64,000 bases of DNA from Carnegiea gigantea (GCA_029747015.1 JAKOGI010001339.1:186001-250000), one strand, 5' to 3'. Counted from the stretch's first letter, positions 1-12,482 are shown. Program-made: numbers and translations. The notes: a model not told the origin generated them from the sequence alone.

Positions 1-1299
1 TACTTATAAAAATATTATAACTTTGATCGATACATTATGATTTCTAATGCTAGACGTACCTGGAATGTTTAAACACAAGCTCACTTGATAATATTTATGT
101 ACGAAAGGGGAAAAATGAAAGATTAGGCCCTGATTCTGTTTCAGAAATGTCATTGCAGATATATGTTGTTAGTAAATGGCACCCACTCTCATAACTGGTA
201 ACTTTACTTGAAATTTATTAACTGAATGGCACTCAAAACTTCAATGAATCAATATGAGGTAGGTTACAATAAAATAATGTGAAAACTAAACAAATTAAGG
301 CAATTTAAGTTCAGGTAAAATAATTTAGAGTAAAATAGACCAAAGTAAATAATCGAGGTTAAAATGGAAAGGCTTTGATGGATATAAATGGAATAGGGGG
401 TTTTTTGATATTTTTGAGATGGACAATGAAAGGTTTAAGGCCAAGAGGGTATTATTAGGTTCAGAATAGTTTAAATCACCTTAGCTTAGCCCAAAAACCA
501 CTGTTCATGGGTCACTATTCTTCCCAGTTCTCAAATTTCATTCCTATGCCCATTTAACTTGATTTTCCCACCCAAGTAAGCTTTTAAGCAATATCAAAGT
601 TGTTAAACTCACTAAACTTTGTATTTTCTTCGCAATATCTATAATTACTCATATACTTTTTAATTAAACTCTCTAAATTAAAGGTTCCCTTCTTTCTCTC
701 ATAAATCAAGCTAAATGCCTCTTTAAAGATCATTAAACTTTGTTTTCTTCATGTAATTACCATATTCCAGCCAACCACAGAAAATTTGCACCATGGTTAA
801 CCTTACACACTTTTTAATATTTTTCTTCACATAATCACACAAAATGCTCCTACAAACTCACTTACTTAGCATTAATAATTTAAACAACTTCTTTTGGTCA
901 CTTATGTGATTTTTTATAACCCACTAGTTTTGACAAGACTCATATAACATCATTCTTTTAAGTCAATAACACATCCAAGCTCTAAATTTCACCTAATTCA
1001 ATGCAAATAATATACTTGATTCAAAAATCAAATTAAGTCATGTAGGGTTATAAAACCCTATGTCATGCTTAATTGTAATGCACATCCAAACTCATCCAAA
1101 ATCATCTTACACAACATCACACTTACTCTTTATGCTAAAGATCGGAAAATTAGAACACAAAATCGAAAATCTACCCATTTTATACATAAGCTTGCATAAT
1201 CATGCATGGATTCAACTTTACACATAACTTGCACACCTCCATACTTCACCAAATCAATAAAACATCAAACTAACACTTATTTTTATCAAGATAACATGA
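1..1299. other. AT-rich stretch, possibly more of the gypsy LTR
   Basis: No gene is visible. The sequence leads without a recognisable boundary into the LTR end at 2001. The LTR of the minus-strand gypsy element could extend through here and off the left edge, because I found no TG start matching the CA end of that LTR. Confidence 0.4.
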
Positions 1300-2001
1300 T
1301 CTATAAACAAATCCATCAGACGAACCCAACAATAAACATGATTAGGCTAAGGTTTTACCTCACTCAAGCTTGAATATAAGAAGATGGAGGTGGTATTTGA
1401 TAGTTGCAAGAGTAGGGGTGGCAGCTGGTGGTGTTAACAGTGGTGGATGGCTGGTTGATGGTGGCTGGGAGTGGCGGCAACAGTGGTGGCTACAGCTGGC
1501 TGGGCAAAAACAGGGGGCAGTTGTGGGTTGGGAAGAGAAGAGGAAGAATGAAGTGCTAGTTTGCTTGTTTGTAAATTTTTGGCCTGAATCTAATCCTTGG
1601 TTGATTTTTATCCTCCACAAAGTAACTTTTTGCTAATTATAATTAGGCATAAATAATGGCAATTAGCTAATAAATTTAATCAGATCAACTTGTTGGCCTC
1701 AAATTAGGCCTAAATAAATTGGGCTCGAAAATAAAACACTCCATTACGATAACATTTTTGCTTAGCTTAAAATTAAATTTTTGTGATGTTATGGAAGATA
1801 ATTTAATCACTTGAATCATATTTATTAGGGCCTACTATTGATTCACTCGAAATTTTACGATAATTAATACCCGAATAGCAAAGTGAGGGCCAAAATGAAT
1901 TTTTTCTAATCGGAATGATTAAATACGATAAATAAATACAAGGAAATTAATTGCATGGATTAATTAAGTAGATAGACATGATTTAGGATCAGTCTATTAC
2001 A
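1300..2001 (-). mobile_element. 3' LTR (part) of minus-strand Ty3/gypsy element
   Basis: Read on the minus strand, position 2001 begins TGTAATAGACTG, directly after a polypurine tract (AAGGGGGAAGG, 2003-2013). That is the expected start of a 3' LTR. The tract follows the conserved AGTTTCGAGGACGAAA block typical of plant chromovirus 3' ends (about 2019-2035). The LTR runs toward lower coordinates. Its far end was not located, so the left limit given is arbitrary. A GGTGG-rich stretch at 1385-1500 lies inside it and gives meaningless open frames on both strands. Confidence 0.6.
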
Positions 2002-2039
2002 ACCTTCCCCCTTACATAGTTTCGTCCTCGAAACTTATG

Positions 2040-3668
2040 AACTTTCCCACAAAAGTGTAAGATTACCTCAAATAGGTGTGAGAACTTGCCTTTTATTTCT
2101 TACTTGATTTCTCAAGTGGCTTCTGAGGATGTATGATTTGACCAAAGCAATTTGACCAAGGGTATCTGCTTGTTGCATAGCTATTTAATCATGCGATCTA
2201 GTATCTAAATTGGGTGTTCTTCGTACACTAGATCCTCAGTGACTTCAATGGGCTCAGTTACGATAGCATGGTCTGGATCTGGAATATACTTCTTAAGTTG
2301 TGAGACATGAAACATGTTATGTATGTGTTCGAGTTCCACATGCAGATCTAGTCAGTAAGCTATAGGATTCAACTTTTCAATAACTTCATATGACCCAATA
2401 TGTCTTGGGCTCAATTTGCCTCGCAGTCCAAACCTCCTCATATCGTTAGTTGGCAAAACCTTCAGAAAAACCTTATCGCATATTTGAAACTCCAGAGGCC
2501 CCCTTCTTTTGTCGGCATAGCTTTTCTATCGGCTTTGGGCAGCATGAATATGCTCTGGAATTTTCCTCATCATTTCAGTAGTTTCTTTGATCAATTCTAG
2601 GCCCAAGATCAATGCCTCATCTAAGTCACCCCAGCACAAAGAGGTTTTGCATTTCCTTCTATATAAATCCTCAAATGGGGCCATTTTAATGGTGGACTAG
2701 TAACTATTACTGTAATAAAATTTCACCAATGGTAAATCTTCTTTCCATTTCCCTTGGAAGTCCAATACACAAGCTCTTAAAATGTCTTCTAGAATTTGAT
2801 TCACTCTTTATGTTTGCCCATCAATTTTAGGATGATAAGAGGTGCCAAAATTTAATTTTATTCCAAAGGCTTTTTGAAGTGCTTGATAAAAACAGGCTTG
2901 AAATATCTCGATCAAGTGCCCATCAATTCACTCTTCTAGAAATACTGTGTTTGAGGGAATCTCATGTATTGAACTTTTTCTTAACATATAGTCAGGCTAG
3001 TCTTTCAAGTCCCTAAATATCCCAAATTGGCAGAACATGGGCAAATTTAGTGAATCGATCAACTATTGCCCAGATGATATTCTTCTTTAAAGTAGAAAGC
3101 GGTAATGCAGTGATGAAGTCCATTGAAATTGAGCCCCACTTCAAAATGGAAATTTTTAAAGGTCATAGTTCACCCACAGGATGTTGATGCTCAGCCTTAA
3201 CCTTTTAGAAAATCAGGCACTTGTCAGGTCTCTATACATCTTGTTTGCCTCCAAGATGCACCGAGTATCAGGTGTTATGAGCCTCCTTTAAGATCTTCTT
3301 CTTTAATTCCTTATTTTTGGGTATGCACAGGCGATTTTGAAATTGCAAGGTTCGATCTTTATGTACTACAAAACCCAGGCGACTTCCCTCTCTCAACATT
3401 TTGCTTTATCGTTTAGGATCACTTTCTTGATTCACTCGAACTTCCTCCACTATGGAGGGCTGTAAGGTAAGTGTCGATAATTGAACACTTTCTTACCCAT
3501 GTGACACTAATTGAATACCCAAGTCCTCAAGCTCTCTCAAGAGGTTCAATTGAGTAATTATTATAGTGTTCAAGCATTATGTCTTCCTACTCAATACATC
3601 TGCCACAACATTTGCCTTTTTAATGTGATACTGGATCTGTAAGTCATAATCTTTAAGTAATTCTAGCA
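2040..3668 (-). pseudogene. Decayed Ty3/gypsy pol: RNase H end, integrase, chromodomain-like tail
   Basis: On the minus strand the order is gypsy-like. A RNase H C-terminus (LELLKDYDLQIQYH, then VVADVLSRK) is at about 3580-3668. The integrase start has a VKAEHQHPVGEL block near 3180, and the first catalytic Asp lies in a [10 protein letters not shown] stretch near 3120. A YHPKIDGQT / VNQILEDILRACV block follows near 2760-2850. The integrase C-terminus with the FGLRGKLSPRHIGSYEVIEKL motif is near 2380-2440, and HNMFHVSQLKKYIPDP near 2310. A degenerate chromodomain-like LDRM/IPLVK tail sits near 2150. Many stops and shifts interrupt it. Reverse transcriptase, protease and gag are absent, so the element is truncated at 3668. 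Lineage (Del/Tekay-type chromovirus) is inferred from motif resemblance. Confidence 0.88.
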
Positions 3669-3765
3669 ATGTTGTTGTCTCAAATTAACCTCTTTCTAAG
3701 TGAATATATACTTCAAGCTTTGATAATCATGAAAGCTAGCAATCATATGAAAGGTACGTGCAAGT

Positions 3766-4000
3766 TGTTAGGCAGTTTTGGCGGGAGAGTTTGTTCAATT
3801 TGTTACAAATATTTTCTAAATGCTTTTTGTAATTGTAAACTATTATATAAATAGGGAAGTTCTAAGGAAGTGAACATCATGAATGAAATACAAGCACAAT
3901 TTTTTCTGTACTTCTTCTCTCTATAGTTCTTTTTCTCTCTCTAAGACTTCTTGAACATCTTATGGCGGGTTCATATATCATCCTCATGGAGCATTTTCAA
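3766..4000 (+). mobile_element. Possible Ty1/copia LTR fragment
   Basis: The stretch starts TGTTAGGCAG, carries a TATA-like TATATAAATAGGG at about 3844, and is followed by CT-rich sequence (TTCTCTCTATAG, TTTCTCTCTCTAAG) and TTCTTGAAC. This is the layout of a copia LTR with promoter and R/U5. Neither a target duplication nor a primer site was found, so this may be a fragment or a chance resemblance. Confidence 0.4.
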
Positions 4001-4059
4001 CATTTGTGATTCCTCCTTCAATCGTGTATTAAATTGTTAAAATTTTTAAGGGCTGCCAT

Positions 4060-4430
4060 TCGTTATGGTAAGCCCTAATCTTTTGTTCATTTTTGTTCTT
4101 AATCGTACAAATTTTACTCTCAACAAAAGTTCTCCCTCCATATTTGAGAATTTCTCTGTGCCCTTTTGGTCATGGGTAGTACTTTCTCTCACATTTGGAG
4201 CTTTGTATTAATTTAATTCCATATTGTTTTGGCCGCTTGAGATTGGATTATTAATTGATCGTAATATGGATTTGGGATGGACACTCAATTGGGCTAGGCT
4301 AGTAGCTGAATCCTTTTGATAGGAAAATTATACAAGTTTCCAGATCTCTTTGTTAGAGGCTATATCAAGAAGTAATGAGCAGATAAAAGAAGATTAGTTA
4401 GTAGTGTATCAGTGAGTTTTCTCAATTGAA
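4060..4430 (+). repeat. Unclassified repeat, copy 1 of a diverged direct pair
   Basis: This segment matches 5465-5860 with substantial divergence. Shared landmarks in the same order are GGCTG(C/T)CATT near the start, GGATTATTAATTGATC, GAGGCTA(T/C)ATCA(A/T)GAAGTA and GTGTATCA(G/A)T(G/T)AGTTTT. No coding frame is shared, and the repeat type is unknown. Confidence 0.6.
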
Positions 4431-5464
4431 ATATTTATTTTGTTATTTTACTTATAAATTTGTCTGATTACAATTTCTATTATAGGTTGTATGGCTTTCA
4501 ATTAATGAACTCATCATTTGTTCTCAAAAAAGGTACTTTTTCACTTATTCTCCTTGCATAAGGTTTCATCTTCGATGTTGTGAATGTAGAATATCTATAA
4601 TAAAAGAATTCTACCACTTATGGACCAACAATAGCTCAACTCAAGTGAAATGAATAACTAAAAATCCAATAAAAAAGCAAAGAGTTGTGCAACTCTCAAA
4701 CTCAAGTCAATTCTTTTAAGTTTTAGAAAATTAGGGATTTAGAATAATCCTGTGAAATTTATGATAAAAATTATACTTAACTATATAAAAACATAAAATG
4801 TTGGATGCAACGAATAATTCTCTAAGAAACCTAATAGGCGACCGCGACATATTGACAAACAACTTTTATTTAGTACTTGTTTCTTATAAATAACTTCTTA
4901 CTGAGAGGCAACTCTATACTTCTTTGAAATAAAAGAATTATTCCAATGTAGTAAATGATATCTCGATGATGCAAATTGGTGGTAGGTTAGATTAAAGTAA
5001 TTGAATTGACACAACCCATACTTGCAATCATGGTATTTTTTTTAAACCACATGGATGGTAAAGCTCCCATAAGTGAGAAATAATGGCATCAAAGGAGGAG
5101 ACAAATTATTCGTATAACTTGAAAAACTTACTTTTTCAGGTGAAAACTGCTATAATAAACTAACTAACATCACAAGGTCATTTAGTTCTTCATATTTGAC
5201 TTATAGTTACAATTACATTTTTACCATAAAAAGTAGGTAAAAGACAATTGTGAAAATAAAGAATTTTTTTGTTCTTGTGTCACTCAAAAGAAAAGGATCT
5301 TAGCAATTTTGAAAATTAGAAAAAATTGTTTCACAAAAATGAGGATAAAGACAAAATGAAAGAAGCAGTCGAAACTCAAAAGAAAAAAAATAATTCTAAC
5401 CTCCTCTTTGTCTCCCATCCTTTGTTCCCTTCCAAAAACTTTAGCATTTTTCCTACTTGTAAGG
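4431..5464. other. AT-rich spacer between the two repeat copies
   Basis: No gene, terminal repeats or coding similarity seen. Open frames at 5284-5568 overlap on both strands in low-complexity sequence and are not convincing. Confidence 0.5.
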
Positions 5465-5860
5465 GGGCTGTCATTGTCTTTTTGCCAATGATAAGCCCCA
5501 ATGTTTCTATTTTGTTTTGTTGTTTGCAATTATTTTCTTTCAATAAGAAATCTCTGTTCGTATGGTAGAGTGAGGAGTTTCTTTGTACACTCTTCTCATG
5601 GCTGATGCCACTCTTGCCTTTGGAGCGTTTTTATTAGTTTAGCTCTATGTCATTTTTGGCTGCTAGTGATTGGTTTATTAATTGATCACAATGAGGATTT
5701 GCAATAGGCTTCAACATTTCAAATTTGGAACGAGGTACCGTGCAAGTTGTTCCAAGGGAAACTATATAAATCATGTTCTAATTTCCCTGCCAGAGGCTAC
5801 ATCATGAAGTAGCAAGCAAGTAGAAGAGGGGCTTTCAGAAGTGTATCAATTAGTTTTTTT
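5465..5860 (+). repeat. Unclassified repeat, copy 2 of a diverged direct pair
   Basis: Same order of landmarks as 4060-4430, offset by about 1.4 kb. It ends at an A/T homopolymer run (about 5855-5875). Confidence 0.6.
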
Positions 5861-7495
5861 AAAAAAAAAAAAATCAAAAGCTATGTTTTTTTAAAATTTT
5901 AGTTGTAAGTTTTTTGGTTATGATATGTACTAGTATTCCCCATACACTTGCGTAGTTGGTTAGAAAATCTTGTAAATTTTTGTTGGTAGTAATTACCATG
6001 AGTATTTGGTTGAATAATATCTTTTTTTTGGGGAAGAACATGTTTCATATTTAGTAGGCCATGATTTATGGTAAACGATATTGTTTCTATTTTTTCTATT
6101 TTTTGAATGAGAGTAATTTAAGGGATTAACTTGTGTTTTATTGAAAACTATACTAATTATTTTAGAAAATTTATGAAGGTAACACATGTCAAAAATGAAG
6201 GGTATGTTTTGTTTTGATGTATATATTGCATATTGCAGATAGCATATGGCTTAAAATTGATAAACACATATGGCTTTCAATTGATAAATACATCCTTTAT
6301 TTAAATAAAAGAGAAACAAAGAAGAGGTGGAAAAGAAGGGATACAAAAAGAAATTTGGCCCACCAAAATAGCTGAAAAACAAACCAGAATGAATTAAATG
6401 AAAAACAAATCTAAGAAGTCATCGAAGAACATGTTTCCTTTGATTTTTCTAATAGAATCAAGGGGGAATCGGGCCTTGTGGCATTTGGCAAGCACCTGAG
6501 TAGCTATATGGTTTTTGTTATGACAAAAATGAGGAACTAGTCCACCCATCTATGGTAGATCTACTTAGAAACTAAATTATCCGCTATTAAAGACTCCTAC
6601 CAGTGAAATGTGTGCTTCAAATGAAAAAAAAAAAAAAAGAAAGTCTAGGGGGGGGGTTATAAAAATTTATAAATTATTCGTACATACTAATCTTATCAGG
6701 ATGTGACTGTCACTCTTGAATCGTACAGTGGTCAATTAATAAATCATTTGTTGTACAATTGGTTTCTTAGAATTTTTAAGTTTTGGTCTTTTTCTTTTGC
6801 TTTTTTTTCTCTTACAAAATTATTAGTGCGCCCATTAATCTTTCTTTTCCATGGTTCAGTGCTGAACAATCTAATAAATATTACTGTGAAAATATCAGTT
6901 CTATTTGTGACTTTTAAGTGGTTTGTGAGACTTTTATAAAGCCTTTAATAATGTGTAATGAAAATAAAATGCGAAACTCAAAGGTGATAATTTTTTTTTT
7001 CAATTATCGTCATCAACTATCGTAAGCCATTTATCTTACAAAAAGAAATTTGAAATAATTGAATAAATTTCTCAATAACTTATAAAGAAACTTTAGAATT
7101 TTATTGATTTTTGTTCAAAATAATCTCTGTTGCCAATATACCCCTTTTTTTTTTGAATAATACATAACTTCAATCATATAAAAAGCATTAACAAATAGTA
7201 GTATAAGTATAATTAACTGAGCTCATGTCAATGCATTGTACCTAATGTTGTAGTTAGATCTATCAATTCGAAATGGCTAGATTTAATGTGGTAAGGTTTA
7301 TTTGGGTTCAGACAAAACATGGATCAGGTGCATTTGCAATTGTTATTTAGAAGTTTTTAAATTACTGTTGTTTAGCAAAGCTTATTTGTTATTTAGAAGT
7401 TTTCCAAAGCTTATCAAAAAGTATAGTAATTGTATTCTCTCAAGAAAATAATCAAAAAATTCAAAAAATTCATTTTGATTTTACCAAGCGTCAAC
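5861..7495. other. AT-rich intergenic sequence
   Basis: Nothing coding recognised. There is an A-run followed by a G-run at about 6624-6656 and several T-runs. A short duplication of TTGTTATTTAGAAGTTTT occurs near 7340 and 7386. Confidence 0.5.
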
Positions 7496-7846
7496 TAGAG
7501 GTGGGCAATGGGCTGATCCCTTATTGGGACAAGTGGTTCGACCCATTTAAAATAAGCTTAATAAAAGGTTGAGTGAGTGATGGGTTCGATAATAATAAGT
7601 TGGCTCAGGACGGTCTATTTGATGATTCAATATTTTTGCCAAATTTTTTATATTAATTTGCATGTTGCACTTAGATAAATTTTACTATACAAACAATTTG
7701 TAAGTGGTGATGATTATTTCATGAATATTTTTTATGTCAATTTTCTTTGTTTTAAGACAGGTCAAAAGAGGGTCGATTCTTGATCGCGCCGATGAACTGT
7801 TTTATTTGTAAAGGAAAGAGCTCGACCTGACCCATTACCCACCTTA
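7496..7846 (+). mobile_element. hAT-like MITE, 351 bp
   Basis: The left end TAGAGGTGGGCAATGGG (7496-7512) is mirrored by CCCATTACCCACCTTA (7831-7846), an imperfect terminal inverted repeat. The flanking 8-mers gcgtcaac (7488-7495) and gtgtcatg (7847-7854) agree at 5 of 8 positions, compatible with a decayed hAT-type 8-bp target duplication. No coding capacity. Boundaries are fairly good; family assignment is inference. Confidence 0.6.
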
Positions 7847-8301
7847 GTGTCATGGTTCAAGTTCATTAAGAACAAGAAGCAAATAAAAGAGAATTAGATA
7901 ACTATACGAATCATAATTATCATTATTAATTATAACAACAGGTCAAAAATTAAGATTATTATAAAGTAACATTATATAAGATATGATTAAGCATATTACT
8001 TTACTAGAGAGATAATAATATGATTAGCACGTTTAAGTATTGTCTTGATCTTATTAATTTCATGAAGACTGTATATTAGTTGCTTCATGCCATTTCATGC
8101 CCACTTTCTTAGAGTTAATACTCTAGATTATTTGTAAATAATGCTGTGTTATAAGAACATAGTTGAGAAAGGAAGGGGCATTAGTGTTAGTTTGCAAATG
8201 AGGCGATGGCTATGGAACGTATTTCTAAAGTGGTATGATATAATGAAATAACCATCATTATTTTTGCTCTTTAGGTCTTTACTTCTCAAAGTTGAGCTAT
8301 T
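7847..8301. other. AT-rich segment related to 29160-29460
   Basis: About 300 bp resembles part of the hAT-like element at 25554-29766: both contain TTAATTATAACA, then AGTAACATTATxTAA, then CATGxCCAxTTTCTxA in the same order. No gene is visible. Confidence 0.45.
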
Positions 8302-8634
8302 TAGACCTGGCAAAACTGATCTAAGACCCGAAACTCAAACCAAACTATCCGGACCCATACTCGACCCGACACCCGAAATATGCTCACCCGAAAGTGGACC
8401 CGAAACCCGAATTAATTTGAATTGAACCATACCCGACCCGAAATTTTCTACAAAGTTGCTTGTTTTGGAATGACGAGTGGATTTGACTAAAAATTGATTG
8501 ACCCGAAATCGACCCGAACCGAACCATACCCGACCCAAATCGAAACGACCTAAAATGTCACTTAACCCGAACATGACCCGATCTGAACTTGACCCAACCC
8601 GTACCTGAACTAAATGACATATTTGCCAGGTCTA
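8302..8634 (+). mobile_element. hAT-like MITE with internal GACCCGA repeats, 333 bp
   Basis: Perfect 13-bp terminal inverted repeats, TAGACCTGGCAAA at 8302-8314 and TTTGCCAGGTCTA at 8622-8634, lie inside a perfect 8-bp target duplication GAGCTATT (8294-8301 and 8635-8642). An 8-bp duplication plus this TIR is the hAT superfamily signature. The interior is almost entirely a degenerate array of GACCCGA/ACCCGAA units, a likely binding-site-like or simple-repeat filling. No transposase, so it is non-autonomous. This is the shortest of three related elements in the window (see 25554-29766 and 57941-60564). Confidence 0.88.
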
Positions 8635-8642
8635 GAGCTATT

Positions 8643-9816
8643 GTTGGCCTATACAAAGGCAAAGTTCTTCTAACACATATTTGCTCCACTCAAAAAACTC
8701 AAATCTGTGACCTGGCTAAAGGGAGTTAGGTGTCAAATCATTTGAATTAGCCTAGGTTGGTAGATGAAATGATGAAGACCACCCTATGTCTAGCTAACCT
8801 TAACACCAGAAGACTCAATCTATCCAAACTATGGTGCAAGAAGGTATCATGTGCCAAGAATAAAATGCATGATCTTGAGTTTCAAGCCTGTATTTTGCAC
8901 TACTATTTGCTAAAGCCTTAGCGCTTAATTATGGGGAGTAACTTGCTTCATTTATGAGCTCATCTACAAGCTTTTAGATGAAGACAGTTGCCCCTACATT
9001 TTGATATCTTGCTAATCACAACCAAGACTGAACTACCAATCTGCCTAGATTCCAGCCCAATAGAACGAGATTGGCAGAGTAATTTTTGATCTATGATGCT
9101 GATCACTTCTGGCAAGTTGAAGGACATGAAGGTGACTCTAAAACATTATCCAAAGTGGCTTTAGAAGAGAAAAGTCAGCTCAGTTGGCATTTGCTATTAA
9201 TAAAATCTAGATTAGAAGAAATTCCTTGGCGAATGGACCACTAGCTATAGCCTACTTGCATTTTGGCAAGGTAGTTCTTAGGATTGAAGCTGCAACTTAC
9301 TTAGCTTAGTTCCAATCAGTAGTACTTAGAGGCTACTTAAGTGTGTCACCTCATTAGCTTTGGTTGATGAGTTAAATAGGTGTCAAAGCTCTTATACCTA
9401 ACTACCCTATTTTTATGTATGTTTGGCAAGATTTAGGTATTGCTATTCTTATGTCTTTTCTACTTCAATTTTTCGATGTGACTGGGGTGTAAGGTTTGTT
9501 TTATAAGCCAAATTTTTTGTTTATAAAAGTAGAGCATTGCTCCTTCACCTAAAATTCTCTCTAGCTTATCTTGCAATCTAGCTATTGTAGGTGGTGTGAT
9601 TGTGGGTCTTAGTGGCTGAATGGTGGTATGTCTTATCCACTCTAGTTACTAAGGGCATTGAATCCACAACTTGGTTGTGAGTCTTATCCAACTTGATTCA
9701 ATTTAATGTTGTTTCAGTTTGTTCAAATAATTTAGTTCTAATCCAGTTTGAGAGAGTGAGCTTAGGGTGTTTGGGATTGTCATACTTATCTTGAATTTTA
9801 TCCTGAATATACATCA
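8643..9816 (+). mobile_element. 5' LTR (left end undefined) of the gag-array element
   Basis: The sequence before the first primer site behaves like an LTR. A TATA box TATAAAAG lies at 9522-9529, followed by a CT-containing leader. The segment ends ...ACATCA (9811-9816) 4 bp before a perfect tRNA-iMet primer binding site TGGTATCAGAGC (9821-9832). Its last ~84 bp (9733-9816) are repeated at the start of every downstream cassette. The LTR start was not identified; it could be anywhere between the MITE at 8634 and about 9300. Confidence 0.6.
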
Positions 9817-11107
9817 TATTTGGTATCAGAGCTTAGGCTACTCTCCTAGGCTTGAACCTTAGCCACAAACACTGCCCTTAACAAAACACATATGCTACAA
9901 AGAACATGCTTAACTAGTCAAGCAAGATAAGTACGAGTATGACTTTAGAAGAGAAGTGCATGGCCTTAGTGAAGAATTATGAGCACCTGGAAAAGCAGAA
10001 TGAGTATTTAAGGAAGCATCTTGGGTTATCCCTTAAGAATAAGAGGCAACCCTGCATTCTGGTAGAACAAGGCCTTCAGGTCAATCACATAGAGAATCTG
10101 AAAGCCTGGAAAACACTTTTCCCAGCTCCAATGTGGATGACCTTGAAACAAGGGCCAGAAGAGGCAGAAGACATTGACATCATCAATCAAGTCATGACAT
10201 CAAGGTAGAGGTACCTATGTTTGAAGGAAGGCTTGGCCCTAATGAATTTTATGACTGTTCATATAGTGTATAGAGAGTCTTTGACTATATAGAAAAACCT
10301 GAAGATAGGAAGGTTAGGTTGGTGGCTTTAAGACTAAGAAAGTATGCCTGCCTTTGGCGGACCAATCTGTGTGCCAAAAGAGCCAGGAGAAGAAGAGCAA
10401 AATTAGGACGCGGGTCAAGATGAAATCTAAGCTCAAGAATAGGTTTTGCACCCTCATATCTTTAAGATAATTACTCTCAATTACATAGTTCGACTCAAGG
10501 AACTATGTTTTTTAAGGAGTACACTCATGAGTTTGAGATGCTCTTGATAAAATATGATTTGCAAGAACATGAGAATCAGACAATTATAAGGTACCTAGGT
10601 GGTTTAGATCCTGAGTACTCTTATGTTATAGAACTACAACTGTATACCACCTTCGAGGATGTTTGCATGTTGGCTTAGTAGAGTTGAGTAATAAAAGAAA
10701 TCTGAGTCAATAAAAAAGGAGCCACCAAAGCCTTCTCCCAGAACCCAACCTTTCAACAAGGGGAGCACTCAGTTGAACCCTAAACTTACTGACAGCTCAT
10801 CTTAAGTTGCTCCTAAGGTCCCACCTATACAAAACAAACATCCACTAGGCTATAATGCTAATAGGAGGCATTACAAGTGTCATGGCTTGGGATGTTATTG
10901 CTTCTAATTGTCCCAATAAAAGAGTGATGACCTTGGCAGAGTACCAAGCTACGTAAAAGGAAGAAGCAGTGGAGAAAACGGAGGTCTACTTGATGGAGGA
11001 GGAAGGCAATTAGTAAGTCCTTACTAAATATGATGAAGGGATCTCCTAGTGACAAGGAGAACTATCATCGCTCAGAGGAGGTCTCAATATGAACAAAGGG
11101 AGAACAT
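9733..11107 (+). pseudogene. Array unit 1: PBS plus broken gag
   Basis: This unit has the only perfect primer binding site (TGGTATCAGAGC, 9821-9832) and is continuous with the upstream LTR, so it is the anchor copy. Gag starts at an ATG near 9939 (MTLEEKCMALVKNYEH) and stays open for 89 codons, then breaks. Capsid, zinc knuckle (near 10870) and acidic linker follow in shifting frames. Confidence 0.85.
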
Positions 11108-12482
11108 TGAGTTCTAATCTAGTTGGAGAGAGTGAGCTTGAACTTTTTGCATTATCATACTTATCTTGAAGTTTAGCCTGAATATACATCATATTTAGTA
11201 TTAGAGCTTAAGCTACTCTCCTAGGCCTGGATGTTGGCCATAAACACTATCCTCAACTAAACACATAAGCTACAAAGAAGATGCTTAACTGGCCAGGCCA
11301 CATAAGCGGCAGTATGACTTTGGAAGGGCAGTTTGGGTCCTTAATGAAGAACTACGAGCATATAGAAAAGCAGAATAAGTATCTAAGGAAGCATCTTGGG
11401 GTATCGCTCAAGAACAAAATGGGGGCCCTGCATTATGATGCAACAACCTCTTCAGGTTAATCACATGGAGAATCTAAAATCCTAGAAAATCCTTTTGTTA
11501 ACTCCAATGTGGATGACATTGAACCAAGGGCCAGAAGAGGCAGAAGACATCATCATTATCAGTCGATTCATGACTTCAAGGTAGGGGTTCCTAAGTTCGA
11601 ATGAAGGCTTAGCCATAATGAACTTCCTGACTAATTATGTGCCATGGAGAGAGTCTTTGACTATAAAGAAATACCTGAAGACAAGAAGGTCAAGTTAGTG
11701 GCTTTGGGACTAAGAAAATATGACATCCTCTGATGGACCAATTTAGGTGCTAAAAGATTCCGGAGAGGGAACAGTAAATTCAGGACGTGGGCTAAGAGAA
11801 ATCCAAGCTCAAGAACAAGTTTTAACCCCATCATATCTTCATGATAATTACTCTTAATTACAAAGTTTAACTTAAGAACTATGTTTGTTGAGGTGCACAC
11901 TCATGAGTTTGAGAAACTCTTGATAAAATGTGACTTGCAAGAACTTGAGGATCAGGCCATTATGAGGTACCTTAGTTCTTTAGATCTTAAGTACTCTTAT
12001 GTTATAGAACTGTAATAGTAGATCACCATTGAGGATGTTTGTCTGTTTGCTTATAGAGTTGAGCAACAAATGAAATCCAAGTTAATAAAATAGGAGCCAC
12101 CAAAGCCTTTTCCTGTAACCTAACCTTTCGGCAACGGGAGCACTAAGTTGACCCTTAACTTACCGGTAGCTCATCTCAAGTTGCCCCTAAGACACCAGCT
12201 TGAAAATATAAACCCCCACCCGGCTATAATGCTAATAATAGTTGTTATAAATGTCATAGCTTAGGATGTATTGCTTCTGATTTTCCCAGCAGAAGAGTCA
12301 TTACACTCATAGAGTACTAAGCTACCCTAGAGGAAGAAGTGAAGGAGGAAATGAAGGTCTATTTAATGGAGGAAGAAGGCAATCAAGATGTTCTTGCGAA
12401 ACCTAATGACGGTGATCTCCTAGTGATAAGGAGAACTCTCAACACTTAGAGGAGGTCTAAAGATGAAAAGAGGGAGAACATT
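11108..12482 (+). pseudogene. Array unit 2: decayed PBS plus broken gag
   Basis: Exactly the length of unit 1. The primer-site position reads TAGTATTAGAGC (11196-11207), three changes from the functional form. Gag is recognisable throughout, with the RARRGRRHHHY basic stretch near 11525, but has no long open frame. Confidence 0.85.

Noticed and set aside
1360..1636. Overlapping open frames on both strands
   Set aside because: Both derive from a GGTGG-rich low-complexity stretch in the gypsy LTR.
8320..8620. GACCCGA array considered as a telomere-like or CRISPR-like repeat
   Set aside because: Units are degenerate, without spacers, and the array is bounded by TIRs and an 8-bp duplication, so it is element cargo.
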